Assembly: GCF_002934005.1 (NCBI RefSeq)
Contig: NZ_PGEM01000029.1
Coordinates: 5,593-50,049 of the forward strand
Origin: Cuspidothrix issatschenkoi CHARLIE-1
GTDB lineage: Bacteria; Cyanobacteriota; Cyanobacteriia; Cyanobacteriales; Nostocaceae
DNA length: 44,457 nucleotides
Reading direction: 5' to 3'
Shown one piece after another: positions 25,823-34,759 of this stretch; the stretch's first letter is position 1; the number at the start of each line of letters is the position of its first letter. The notes under the pieces were generated by a model. That model saw nothing but the letters and a program-made list of their open reading frames with translations. It searched no databases and was not told the origin of the DNA. The position numbers were made by a program, and so were the translations under genes.

Positions 25823-28800
25823 ATGGAAATATCGTTTTTAGATCAAGCATCTTTATGGGGACAAGTATTTGAAATTGCTGTAAAACGCGGCGTTTTACAA
25901 AAATTGATTCATGAAAAATTACTGTTTGAGGATCATCCACTTGTGGAACATTGGCGAAAATTTAAAAATTCTGATATTAAACAGCAATTAATCAAAAGTC
26001 TGAAATTAACAGATGAAAATTCCCAAGCATGGGTAGAAAGTATGGTACGTCATTTGTTAGTTTTAGGTTATGGTTTAGGGTGGACAACTACGCGGGAATC
26101 TCTCAAAGAAACTCCAGTTTCTAAATTAAAATTAGCAGCTATTTGGTGTCCATTAGTCTTACCAGGAGAGGTACAAAAACCTGATGTGGAACCAGAAAAA
26201 ACTACTCAAGAATTTAAAGATACTTTTAATTTACCAGGAAATCCAGATTTAGGATTAGTTCAAAAAGGACAACCAGCAAGAGCAGATTTTTTATTATGGT
26301 TATCACCTGATGAAAATTCAACTTCTAAAAAACGTGACCATTTTATTTTCTGTTTTGAATTTTCTTATAATGTACCCAGTAAATTAGCCGATTTTAGCCA
26401 TGAAAATGCTCACAGGGAAGAAGTAAGTCGTTATGCTCGTTATATTGATTCCCGAGGCGTTTTTTCTAGGATTTGTGCTGAGGTAGAAGGTGAGGAATTT
26501 TCTATTTCTGAAAAGATTAAAAATCATTTATTACCTTTTAGTGGTTCTAATAAACCTTTTTACAAACTTTGCCAAGCATCCTCTTATACTGAAAGATTAA
26601 TTCACTTATTAAAAACTAAAGGAAGATTAGAAGGTGATTGTATTACTCGCGCTATAGCTATCACATCAAACGGATGTGAAAGTATCGCAGCTAATTTTAA
26701 TAATCAACCAGATCCTAGAATTGAATTAATGAAATCTTTAGGTGAAGCATATCGTAATCTAATTAAACTAGAAAATGATGCAGCAGATAAACTTAATGAG
26801 GAAATTCTTACAGTATTTAATAATTTACTGTTGTCACTTCCTGGTGATTTTAGAAAACAAGCAAAGCAACTTATTCCTGAACCTAATTTAGAGACAGATA
26901 TTAACTATAGATTTGAGGAAAATATCGAGGGATTTTATAACCCTAATCAAGAAGTATCACGAGAAGAGGTAATTTCAGCAGTTGAAGAAACAGAAGCATT
27001 AGATAAATTTTTCGGTGGTAATCCTCAAGAACATTTTATTAAGGAACTTTCACAAAGAGAAAAAATTGAATTAAGAAAAGTCCATGAATCAGCAGTTATA
27101 GCAGGTTTAAATTCTGCTCAACCTGGAAAAATTAATGTGATTGCTTTAGAAGGAAACCCAGGAATTGGTAAAACTACTGCGGTGATGAATTTCCTAGAAA
27201 AACAATCTCAGGGTTTTATGTTTTTATATATTAGTCCGCGAGTTGTCATTAATCGAGATGTGACTGATAAACTAGCGAGAAAAAATATGGGTATTTTAAC
27301 TCTCACTACTAATGCAAATCTGATTAATTTAGCACCTAAATGGTATAAGGAAAAATTTAGTTCTCAAGTTAATGCTCAACGATTTATTGATAGTGCTGTG
27401 GTTTTTGATGGGGTAGAAAATCTTAATCATCCTGATGGTAAGACCATTTTTATCACACCTATACAAGAACATGAAATTGATGATAATGTTGTATCTGCTA
27501 GTAAAACTAAAAATTCTCTCAATGAACGAGATTACAAAATAGAATCAATTCGTCGTCCAGGAGTTTTAAAAACTCTCGCAACTTCCGCTAGAAAATTACT
27601 AGAAGTTAATCCAAAAATCAATCAGTTAGTTATGACTGCTGCTACTCAAGGTTATCGTTCTCTGGATGATAAAACTACAATTGATGCTTTGGAAAAGTTA
27701 TTTAAAAATAAAGCTGATAGTAAAGCAGGGATAAAAGAACGTACAGAGTTTTCTAAGCGTATTCCTACTATTATAGCAATGGTTGATGAAGTAACAGGTG
27801 ATGGTGCAGGAGCGTTATTTGTGCATAAGTTAGGAGAGTGGTTACATCAACAATTTATTGCACCTTTTGAGGGGAAAAAATCACCTTTTAAAGTTATCTT
27901 AATTATGGCTGATGCTTCTTTGAGTAATGAAGTTGTTTTGAATAATTATTTAACTCATAGAATTAAAGCTCCTGATAAAGTTTTATTAAGTAAAAGTAGA
28001 GGTAATGAACCTTTTAGAATGACGGGAACTGATATTAAAGTTGGTATTAGTAAATATCCTACTTTACATATTATGACTAATAGTTATCCAGCTTCTCAAC
28101 TTACGGTTGAATATAGTATGCAACTAGCAAAAATTACTCCTGGATTAACAAAAGATGGTAGAAAACAAACTATTCGTCAAGCAATTCGAGAACAATTAGA
28201 TCAAGAAAATTTAGATAATGCTTATAGAGAAATTCAACGAGGGTTAAACAAAGGATCAGAACAATTAATTTTCTTTGCTCAAGATAAAGCATTTCTGCGA
28301 CAATTAAAAAGTAAGTTAATAGTAGGAAAAGATGCTCTTTGTAAAAGTCAAGATGTGGCAATTTTAGATCAAAGTGTACCTCCTAATCAAAGATTAGAAT
28401 TAGTACAAGAAAAAAGACGTGATCAAATTCGAGTTTTCTTAATGACTTCTTCTGGTGCTAGAGGTGTTTCTTTCCCCAAAACTGATTGGATAATTGCGAC
28501 AGTTCCCAGATTTAATATTGAATCTGCTTTAATGGAAGTAGCACAACTTATTTATCGCGGTAGAGGAATGTACACAGATTCAGAAACAGGATTACAAGTT
28601 TCTGGAGATGATAGAAACAGAACATTAGTAATGTTAATAAATGACTGTATTATTGTTGATGAAGAAGATGATTTTTCTAGACGTTGGTTACGTCAATCAA
28701 GTGATTTATTAACTTTATTAATGATGCTACGTTCTACCATTCATACACGCATTAAAGGTGATGCTGGATTGAAAAGACAACGGATTGCATTTGTTCCAGT

Positions 28801-29659
28801 TGGTTCTATTAGTGATGAAGAATTACTAAATCTCATGTCTGATGATGTCCAGAGTTTTTTACAAGAAGCGCGAGTTTTTATTTATGATCATCACTCAGAA
28901 GATAATAAAGGTATTGTCAAGAAAACTCAACAGTTAATAGAAGAAATATTTGCTGATTTTAAATTAACTGGTAAAGCAGCAGATAGAAATACTAAATCTT
29001 ATGTTGATTATAACACTTTAAGAACATTTGTAGAAACTGTTTCTGATTTTGCTAGTCAGTTATTACCATCTTTAGAAAATCCAGATTTAATCATTCCTAA
29101 AAATTTAACTTGTATTGGTACTTTCTGGATAGAAGATTGGGGACAAAGAAAAACAGAGGAAAGATTCAATTTTGAAGGATGGCGTAAAAATACAGGTAAA
29201 AAAATTGATGAACTTTTAAAATTACTCTACTTTATTTATAAAGATGAAAAACGTAAATTTCCTCCTAAACTTAAACGTCCAGCAAGAGAATTATATACTA
29301 TTTTACAGCAAGAACAGGAAGCATTAACTCAAGAATATTCAACATTACAAAATTTACAAACAGAAAATATTATTGTCAGTCTTCCTCTAGACTATCCCCA
29401 TTTTTGGCACAAACAAGCTCCAGATACTCCAAAACAGAGATTAGAAGACCCCGAATCATGGCAAAAATCATTAGGAAGAACTTTAACACCTCAAGGTTTA
29501 GTAATACCAGTTATACCCAAATACGAGGACATTCCTTGGGTTGCTGTCGCAGGTAGAAGGGCTTTAAATCAGTTAGAAATTATTTTTAGCGATCGCTATT
29601 TTATGGTATCCAGTGAATTAAATTTACTTAACACTATCTTATTAGAAGATAATTTATAA
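25823..29659 (+). CDS. large SF2-type helicase with N-terminal nuclease-like region
   Basis: About 1278 residues. ATG 25823 is preferred over ATG 25814 because AAGGA at 25808-25812 is well spaced for it. Residues about 145-205 have an Asp in ADFLLWLS (155), a hydrophobic strand FIFCFEFSYN (Glu179) and a helix REEVSRYARYI; this recalls a PD-(D/E)XK nuclease core, but with Ser where Lys is expected. The helicase core begins near 438: Walker A LEGNPGIGKTT (444-452), FLYISPRVVINRD (motif Ia-like), Walker B MVDEVTGDGAG (Asp655-Glu656), ILIMADAS (motif III position), FLMTSSGARGVSFPKTDWII (motif V) and EVAQLIYRGRG (motif VI, Gln908 to Arg914). ATP-driven nucleic-acid remodelling is therefore likely; polarity and substrate are unknown. 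The C-terminal 300 residues are helical and unassigned. It is the second gene of the pair and is convergent with the HD-domain gene. Confidence 0.82.
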   Translation: MEISFLDQASLWGQVFEIAVKRGVLQKLIHEKLLFEDHPLVEHWRKFKNSDIKQQLIKSLKLTDENSQAWVESMVRHLLVLGYGLGWTTTRESLKETPVSKLKLAAIWCPLVLPGEVQKPDVEPEKTTQEFKDTFNLPGNPDLGLVQKGQPARADFLLWLSPDENSTSKKRDHFIFCFEFSYNVPSKLADFSHENAHREEVSRYARYIDSRGVFSRICAEVEGEEFSISEKIKNHLLPFSGSNKPFYKLCQASSYTERLIHLLKTKGRLEGDCITRAIAITSNGCESIAANFNNQPDPRIELMKSLGEAYRNLIKLENDAADKLNEEILTVFNNLLLSLPGDFRKQAKQLIPEPNLETDINYRFEENIEGFYNPNQEVSREEVISAVEETEALDKFFGGNPQEHFIKELSQREKIELRKVHESAVIAGLNSAQPGKINVIALEGNPGIGKTTAVMNFLEKQSQGFMFLYISPRVVINRDVTDKLARKNMGILTLTTNANLINLAPKWYKEKFSSQVNAQRFIDSAVVFDGVENLNHPDGKTIFITPIQEHEIDDNVVSASKTKNSLNERDYKIESIRRPGVLKTLATSARKLLEVNPKINQLVMTAATQGYRSLDDKTTIDALEKLFKNKADSKAGIKERTEFSKRIPTIIAMVDEVTGDGAGALFVHKLGEWLHQQFIAPFEGKKSPFKVILIMADASLSNEVVLNNYLTHRIKAPDKVLLSKSRGNEPFRMTGTDIKVGISKYPTLHIMTNSYPASQLTVEYSMQLAKITPGLTKDGRKQTIRQAIREQLDQENLDNAYREIQRGLNKGSEQLIFFAQDKAFLRQLKSKLIVGKDALCKSQDVAILDQSVPPNQRLELVQEKRRDQIRVFLMTSSGARGVSFPKTDWIIATVPRFNIESALMEVAQLIYRGRGMYTDSETGLQVSGDDRNRTLVMLINDCIIVDEEDDFSRRWLRQSSDLLTLLMMLRSTIHTRIKGDAGLKRQRIAFVPVGSISDEELLNLMSDDVQSFLQEARVFIYDHHSEDNKGIVKKTQQLIEEIFADFKLTGKAADRNTKSYVDYNTLRTFVETVSDFASQLLPSLENPDLIIPKNLTCIGTFWIEDWGQRKTEERFNFEGWRKNTGKKIDELLKLLYFIYKDEKRKFPPKLKRPARELYTILQQEQEALTQEYSTLQNLQTENIIVSLPLDYPHFWHKQAPDTPKQRLEDPESWQKSLGRTLTPQGLVIPVIPKYEDIPWVAVAGRRALNQLEIIFSDRYFMVSSELNLLNTILLEDNL

Positions 29660-29793
29660 TATTCGTAGCACCAAAATTCTAATGATTAATTTACCAAGTG
29701 ATATTCCGGGATTAGAAGTAGGCAAAGATTATGAATAATTATTGGCATTACTCACTCAAATCCATTGATTTGCAGGATATTTCCCAACAACCT
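29660..29793. other. spacer with a short orphan frame
   Basis: An ATG at 29682 opens 18 codons (MINLPSDIPGLEVGKDYE) ending at 29738. The composition is protein-like, so this may be the 5' stub of a lost gene after the helicase. No other signal seen. Confidence 0.25.
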
Positions 29794-30288
29794 TTACCGA
29801 AATAAACTAATTAATCTATTCCACATTGGCAATATATCAATATCCTGTTCTCTGTATAAAAGTTGTTTAAATTGTGGAAACTCCCGACAATATACTTGAT
29901 AGATTCTAGAATCATTCTCAAGATTAAATTCTGTGTTGGTAATTCTATCTGCTAATTTAAGTATTAAGGCTTTCTTGTTGGCTATAATTTTGGGTGCTGT
30001 TTTAGCAAATTTCTCCATTCTATTTTTTCCTGGTTCATTAGTTACAGCATAAACTGTGTCAGCTATCTCTTGATTAAATTCGCTGACTAACATTTCATAA
30101 GTTGTATCTGTATCCTCTATGGTATCGTGTAACCAAGCACTACAAATTATGATGTTATCCTCTCCATAACCATATTCTTTTAAAATATTAACTACATAAC
30201 TAAGATGATATGAGTATGGGTATTCTCCATATTTTTGATTAGTATGTTTAGAGATCGCAAACTGTTGTGCTTTATCTTGTATATTCAT
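29794..30288 (-). CDS. HD-domain phosphohydrolase (SpoT/MESH1-like)
   Basis: A 164-residue stand-alone HD-domain protein. The metal ligands are in order: His28 (SYHLSYVVNIL), the His54-Asp55 pair in SAWLHDTIEDTDTT, and Asp114 in LILKLADRITN. The HDTIEDT...KLADR pattern is that of the hydrolase domain of RelA/SpoT homologues and small alarmone hydrolases such as MESH1, so it may degrade (p)ppGpp or a similar nucleotide. No synthetase domain is present. The C-terminus (PMWNRLISLF) is short. ATG start. Convergent with the helicase gene, so it is probably not in that operon. Hydrolysis of a specific substrate is not proven by the sequence. Confidence 0.8.
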   Translation of the reverse strand: MNIQDKAQQFAISKHTNQKYGEYPYSYHLSYVVNILKEYGYGEDNIIICSAWLHDTIEDTDTTYEMLVSEFNQEIADTVYAVTNEPGKNRMEKFAKTAPKIIANKKALILKLADRITNTEFNLENDSRIYQVYCREFPQFKQLLYREQDIDILPMWNRLISLFR

Positions 30289-30456
30289 AATTTGTCAAGT
30301 TTCCTGGGAAAAAGAAAATATTTAAGAATCAATCAATAAGTAAATTTTACCTTAATTAATAAGCTGTCACGCATTTAAATTTTTGCTTGAGACAAGGCAA
30401 CAGTGAACAGCAATGATCAGATAAGAGTTTCATTGCTGAATTTTCTGAAGGTGCTA

Positions 30457-31095
30457 TTATGTTCCTGGACGAGAACGCAGATGATCAGGTATATGATAGC
30501 GATCGCCTAATATTTCTAACAATGGACCATTAACATCAAATTTCACCTTAGTGACTGAAGCAACCAAAATATTTACTCGATAACGGTAGCATCCCAAATC
30601 AATTCCTAGTAAACTGCAAAGCATAATCCGAATCGTGGCTTTATGGGAAACTACTAAAACATTACCATCGGTATATTTGTCTATAATTTCACTAATCACA
30701 GGCATAGAACGGTTAGCAATTTGTACCGCAGTTTCTCCACCAATGGGCGCATTCCAAGCAGGTTCTGACAACCATTTGATATAGTTTTCTGTGTAATTCT
30801 CTTGCACAAAAGATTTACTCTTAGTTTCCCATTGTCCATAACTACCTTCTCTGAGTCCTTCCCTTATTTGCATCTGTAAACCAGTAGCATCACAAAAAGG
30901 TTTAGCGGTGGCAAGGGTGCGTTTCATAGGACTAACATAAACCGCTTCCCATTTCAGTTTTCTATAAACATTGGCAAAACTTTCTGCCATCTGTATTCCT
31001 TCTTTTGTTAATTCTGCATTAGTTTCACCGCAGAAATTACCACTTTGACTAAAAGTAGTTTCACCATGTCGCAGTAAATATAAATTGAGTACCAT
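30457..31095 (-). CDS. histidine phosphatase (phosphoglycerate mutase-like)
   Basis: From ATG 31095 (MVLNLYLLRHGETTFSQSG) a 212-residue member of the histidine phosphatase superfamily. The catalytic RHGE is at residues 9-12 (phospho-accepting His10), with the conserved VSPMKRTLATAKPFCDATGL (second Arg), LREGSYGQWE (acid residue) and VLVVSHKATIRIMLCSLLGI (second His). Substrates in the family range from phosphoglycerate to sugar phosphates and alpha-ribazole phosphate, and cannot be told apart here. A frame open to 31161 would add 22 hydrophobic residues, but the family start at Met-Val-Leu-Asn is more natural. Single gene; HIP1 within. Confidence 0.86.
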   Translation of the reverse strand: MVLNLYLLRHGETTFSQSGNFCGETNAELTKEGIQMAESFANVYRKLKWEAVYVSPMKRTLATAKPFCDATGLQMQIREGLREGSYGQWETKSKSFVQENYTENYIKWLSEPAWNAPIGGETAVQIANRSMPVISEIIDKYTDGNVLVVSHKATIRIMLCSLLGIDLGCYRYRVNILVASVTKVKFDVNGPLLEILGDRYHIPDHLRSRPGT

Positions 31096-31523
31096 AGTTT
31101 GTATTGCGATAAGGACAAAAGAGCTTGTACAAAAATAAAATACTATTAATCTCCCAATCAAGTATGTAACACCAGGACAAAGTAATTAGTCAAAGAAGTC
31201 AATTGCCTCACAAATTCAAAAATGGGTTTTCCTCACTCACTTGTATACTGTAATTAAACTTTCATCTGGTAACTTAGTGATGACTTCAATCACCGGAACA
31301 ATTAAGATTAATGTACAGAATGATGATACAACCAAATGAGATACAACCATAATCAAACTTTTGTGGCGCGGGCATCTTGCCCGCAAAATGTGTACCTCAT
31401 ACCTTCGCAAACTGCTGTATATGGGTTAATAGAGGAAGATATGAGAATAATTGAGGAGAGTGTAACACAGAAATAACTGGCGATCGCTATAATAAAAATA
31501 GACTAATTAACTTGTAATTTATC
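31096..31523. other. intergenic region with a MITE-like element and a gene remnant
   Basis: No intact gene. On the minus strand about 30 codons ending at 31237 read protein-like (LIVPVIEVITKLPDESLI) and stop being open at the edge of the repeat element at 31336, so a gene may have been cut there. A HIP1 octamer and a TATAAT-like box just after it (about 31480-31495) could form the promoter of the antitoxin gene. Confidence 0.35.
31336..31422. mobile_element. MITE-like repeat related to 9552-9683
   Basis: ATGAGATACAACCAT at the left end is an imperfect inverted match of ATGTGTACCTCAT at 31388-31400. Inside, GCGGGCA/TGCCCGC (31368-31384) forms a hairpin. TGTACCTCAT and AACTGCTGTATAT (31410-31422) recur, inverted, at 9552-9583. 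Confidence 0.55.
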
Positions 31524-31745
31524 ATGGAAAATATTACCATTCAAGTTGACCCTGACATTGCCAAAGCATACCGAGAAGCAGAACCGAAGAAACAGCAAAA
31601 AATCCAAATATTTCTCAACATAATGCTGCAAAAAGCAATCAGTCAAAAACCACTCTTAGATATCATGGAAGAAGCGAGTCAACAAGCCATTGCTAACGGA
31701 ATGACCCCAGAAATTTTAGAATCAATTCTCAACGATGAAAACTAA
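31524..31745 (+). CDS. antitoxin-like protein of a broken PIN pair
   Basis: A 73-residue protein (MENITIQVDPDIAKAYREAE) with a short N-terminal beta strand followed by helices. This is the outline of the ribbon-helix-helix-like or helical antitoxins paired with PIN toxins in cyanobacteria; the closing MTPEILESILNDEN is a common ending in that group. Its last 11 bp overlap the start of the PIN gene (ATG 31735), a normal coupling for intact pairs. Because the toxin downstream is truncated, this gene is now an orphan antitoxin. It would still be stable as a folded protein; any remaining role is unknown. Confidence 0.7.
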   Translation: MENITIQVDPDIAKAYREAEPKKQQKIQIFLNIMLQKAISQKPLLDIMEEASQQAIANGMTPEILESILNDEN

Positions 31746-31938
31746 CCGTATCGTAATTGATACAAATGTAATTGTCAGTGCATTAATCTTCTCTAAATCT
31801 ACCACAATGCAAGCTCTTAGAGAAGCCAAACAAAACGGATTAATCTTAATTTCTGTGGAAATTTTATCAGAATTAATTGATTTACTCAGTCGTCCAAAAT
31901 TTGACCGCTACAAGGAAGATTTGGAAAATGGTAAATAA
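31735..31938 (+). pseudogene. truncated PIN-domain toxin
   Basis: The first 60 residues read as an intact PIN-domain start: RIVIDTNVIVSALIFSKST (catalytic Asp9), an alpha helix, and ISVEILSELIDLLSRPKFDR (conserved Glu). After PKFDRY the frame runs into KEDLENGK and stops at 31938. The usual PIN toxin of this subfamily is about 130-140 residues and carries two or three more acidic metal ligands in the missing half. The stop overlaps the start of the glycerophosphodiesterase gene, so a deletion joined the two genes here. Almost certainly inactive. Confidence 0.8.
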
Positions 31939-32905
31939 ATTCTCCCTTAAACCTCCAATTATTATTGCTCATCGAGGTGCAAGCGGCTATCGTCCTGAAC
32001 ATACTTTAGCTAGTTATGAATTAGCAATTGATTTAGGTGCTGATTATATTGAACCTGATTTAGTCATGACTAAAGATGGTGTTTTAATTGCCCGTCATGA
32101 AAATGAAATATTAGCAACTACAGATATTATCAATCATCCCAAATTTGCTGATTTAAAAACTACTAAAATTATTGATGGTGAAATTAAAACAGGTTGGTTT
32201 ACTGAAGATTTTACCATTGCGGAAATCAAAACTTTAACGGCTAAAGAACGTATTCCCCAATTACGACCGCAAAATATAGTTTATGATGGCGTGTTCCCGA
32301 TTCCCACTTTTGCTGAAATTATTGATTTAGCCCAGCAGAAAAGTGCAGAAATTGGGCGTAATATTGGCATTTATCCAGAAACAAAACATCCTAGTTATTT
32401 TCAGAGTATTGGTTTACCATTAGAACCAACTTTATTATTGAATCTACAGAAAATTAATTTACCTATCTTTATTCAATCTTTTGAAGTTAATAACCTCAAA
32501 GAATTAGCTAAAACGACAGATTTACCTTTAGTGCAATTAATTAATGATACTGGCCGACCCTACGATTTTACGATTAATCATGATCCTCGCACCTACACAG
32601 ATTTATTACATCCAAAAGGATTAGAAGAAATTGCTGAATATGCCCAAGCAATTGGTGTAAATAAAAACTTATTGATTCCTAGAGATAATTATGGTAAATT
32701 ATTATCACCAACATCTTTAATTAGAGATGCCCATACCGCTAATTTACAAGTTCATGCTTGGACTTTTAGAAATGAAGATTTTTTCTTACCTTTCGACTGT
32801 CAAGGAAATCCAGAAAAAGAATATCGACTATTTTTTAGTTTAGGTGTAGATGGTGTCTTTAGTGATTATCCTAATATAGCTTTAAAGATGAAAAAATATG
32901 AGTAA
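31928..32905 (+). CDS. glycerophosphodiester phosphodiesterase
   Basis: Cleaves glycerophosphodiesters to glycerol-3-phosphate and an alcohol, providing phosphate and carbon. From ATG 31928 it has 325 residues and opens with the GDPD signature IIIAHRGASGYRPEHTLASY (catalytic His15) and YIEPDLVMTKDGVLIARHEN (metal-binding Glu and Asp, second His). The end HAWTFRNEDFF and LGVDGVFSDYPNIAL is typical of the GlpQ-like group. There is no signal peptide at this start, so either it is cytoplasmic or the deletion that joined it to the PIN gene removed upstream coding sequence. It overlaps the ChrA gene by 8 bp. Confidence 0.9.
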   Translation: MVNKFSLKPPIIIAHRGASGYRPEHTLASYELAIDLGADYIEPDLVMTKDGVLIARHENEILATTDIINHPKFADLKTTKIIDGEIKTGWFTEDFTIAEIKTLTAKERIPQLRPQNIVYDGVFPIPTFAEIIDLAQQKSAEIGRNIGIYPETKHPSYFQSIGLPLEPTLLLNLQKINLPIFIQSFEVNNLKELAKTTDLPLVQLINDTGRPYDFTINHDPRTYTDLLHPKGLEEIAEYAQAIGVNKNLLIPRDNYGKLLSPTSLIRDAHTANLQVHAWTFRNEDFFLPFDCQGNPEKEYRLFFSLGVDGVFSDYPNIALKMKKYE

Positions 32906-34088
32906 TTTATCATTAAATCGTTTAACTGAAATTGCCCAGCTTTTCCTCAAATTAGGTATTATTGGTTTTGGTGGCCCCGTTGCCCATATTGCCATGATAG
33001 AAGATGAAATAGTTAAACGTCGGCAATGGTTAACGCAGGAATATTTTCTAGATTTGTTAGGGGCAACTAACTTAATTCCTGGACCCAATTCCACAGAAAT
33101 GGCTATTCATATCGGATATATTTATGGAGGGTGGTTAGGGTTAATTGTTGCTGGAGTTTGTTTTATTTTACCTGCGGTTTTAATTACAGGTTTATTTGCT
33201 TGGATATATGTCCATTATGGAAATTTACCCCAATTTGCACCTATACTTTATGGAATTAAACCTGTTGTTTTAGCCATTATTATTAATGCTGTTTGGGGTT
33301 TGGGAAAAAAAGCGATAAAAACACGAAAATTATTGATAATTGCTGTAGTGGTTGGCTTAATAACTGCGGTAGCAAAAGTTAATGAAGTTCTGGCTTTATT
33401 ATTAGGAGGAATATTAGGGATGATTTGGTTACGTAGTAGTAATCAAACTCATTTAATTCTGACTCTTTTAACTACAGGGACATTTTTTCCCAATACTATA
33501 AATGTGAATACAGCTATCCCTATTCATGTATCTGTACCTTTATGGCAATTGGGTTTATTTTTTCTCAAAGTTGGTAGTATTTTATTCGGTGGTGGTTATT
33601 TGTTAATTGCTTTTTTACAAGGAGAATTAGTAAAAGAATATGGTTGGTTAACACAACAACAATTATTAGATGCAATTGCTATTGGTCAATTTACTCCAGG
33701 CCCGGTACTTTCTACTGCTACATTTATCGGTTATATAATTTCTGGATTTCCTGGGGCAATTGTGGCTACAGTGGGAATTTTTCTACCTTCATTTTTGTTT
33801 GTAGCGGCTTTAAATCCTTTCATAGATAATCTGCGTAATTCACCTTGGACAAGACCTTTTTTAGATGCTGTAAATGTTAGTGCTGTATCCTTAATGGTGT
33901 TAACTACTATACAATTAGGAATAGCTACTTTAACATTACCAAAAACCCCTTATATAGATTTTTTAGGTTTAGGAATTGCTGTTACGTCGGCAATTTTAGT
34001 AATTCGCTATCATATTAATGCGGCTTTTTTAATTTTAGCCGGTGGGATTATTGGTTGGGTTGCCGTGATATTTGGTTATATCAGGTGA
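32898..34088 (+). CDS. chrA: chromate transporter, ChrA family
   Basis: Two-domain (long-chain) member of the CHR family of chromate exporters, 396 residues, with two homologous membrane halves. The first half has FLKLGIIGFGGPVAHIAMIE and NLIPGPNSTEMAIHIGYIYG; the second repeats the pattern as FFLKVGSILFGGGYLLIAFL and AIGQFTPGPVLSTATFIGYI. The GFGGP and GPNSTE / TPGPV motifs are diagnostic. About ten membrane segments. Start ATG overlaps the GDPD stop, so the pair is translationally coupled. In cyanobacteria ChrA relatives confer chromate resistance and are sometimes linked with sulfate metabolism; no such neighbour is seen here. Confidence 0.92.
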   Translation: MSNLSLNRLTEIAQLFLKLGIIGFGGPVAHIAMIEDEIVKRRQWLTQEYFLDLLGATNLIPGPNSTEMAIHIGYIYGGWLGLIVAGVCFILPAVLITGLFAWIYVHYGNLPQFAPILYGIKPVVLAIIINAVWGLGKKAIKTRKLLIIAVVVGLITAVAKVNEVLALLLGGILGMIWLRSSNQTHLILTLLTTGTFFPNTINVNTAIPIHVSVPLWQLGLFFLKVGSILFGGGYLLIAFLQGELVKEYGWLTQQQLLDAIAIGQFTPGPVLSTATFIGYIISGFPGAIVATVGIFLPSFLFVAALNPFIDNLRNSPWTRPFLDAVNVSAVSLMVLTTIQLGIATLTLPKTPYIDFLGLGIAVTSAILVIRYHINAAFLILAGGIIGWVAVIFGYIR

Positions 34089-34126
34089 GGGGATAATATC
34101 CCCGATTTATAAGATCAATTAATGAT

Positions 34127-34690
34127 TTATAGGCACAATAGATAAAAAGCCCAAAATCTCTCATTGTATTTCTGTCTAAGTTCGGGATACTGAGTATAGG
34201 TAAAGATTAAATAAATTAGCCCTCCCTTGATCGCGCTGAATGGGTTTATTATCTTTGGCTAGTGCTAAAATGATTGGATAATTGAGTAAATCTTCTATTT
34301 TTACGGTGACATAATAAACGTCGTCACAGACAAAAGTTATTTCTGTCACCCCTGGTTAAATACCAAAGTTTTTTAGCAGTGCGGATACAGCTATTCCTCT
34401 AAATTTAAAGATTTTTTTGGTATCAATAATATTGATGTTAGTTCTAACTTTAGCAACTGTGGTCAACTCAATTTTTCTGATTTATTATTTGCCGTCTCAC
34501 CTTGAATAACTAAATTCCATTCACGTTGTGGGTTCTTTTTGGTTTTATCTGCTAGAATTTCCGCATTATGATCGGTTGCTTCCTTCTGCCATACTTATAA
34601 TTGTTTATCCGGCGGTCTTTTTTTACAACCTCCCCAGCAAACTATACCTGTCCCCAAGGATACTAAAAGCAGATTTTTCCAGACACTCAA
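34127..34690 (-). pseudogene. frameshifted molybdopterin-oxidoreductase-like lipoprotein
   Basis: Minus-strand reading starts with a lipoprotein-type leader (LLLVSLGTGIVCWGGCKK), then is interrupted by a stop after PPDKQL, resumes (NPQREWNLVIQGETANNKSE), stops again, and later gives GVTEITFVCDDVYYVTVKIE with LLNYPIILALAKDNKPIQRD and, in another frame, YTQYPELRQKYNERFWAFYL before a final stop at 34127. The FVC.D..YY.. and PIILA.A.DNKPI.RDQG segments match small cyanobacterial lipoproteins of the sulfite-oxidase-like molybdopterin-binding fold. At least two stops and one frameshift make it a decayed gene filling the gap between chrA and putA. Confidence 0.7.
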
Positions 34691-34716
34691 GACAACCACG
34701 ATTATAAATATTTATT

Positions 34717-34737
34717 ACTGACAACGGACAACTGACA
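34717..34737. repeat. three-unit heptanucleotide repeat
   Basis: ACTGACA, ACGGACA, ACTGACA in tandem, 22 bp before the putA start codon. Same class as the arrays at 6969 and 16901. Confidence 0.65.
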
Positions 34738-34759
34738 AATTAAACAACTGGCAAAATTT

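Noticed and set aside
22561-29659. Scarcity of HIP1 octamers across the helicase locus as proof of foreign origin
   Set aside because: The gap from 22229 to 29589 without GCGATCGC is long, but 14068-20578 and 38044-43200 are also empty and hold ordinary genes, so the count is not distinctive.
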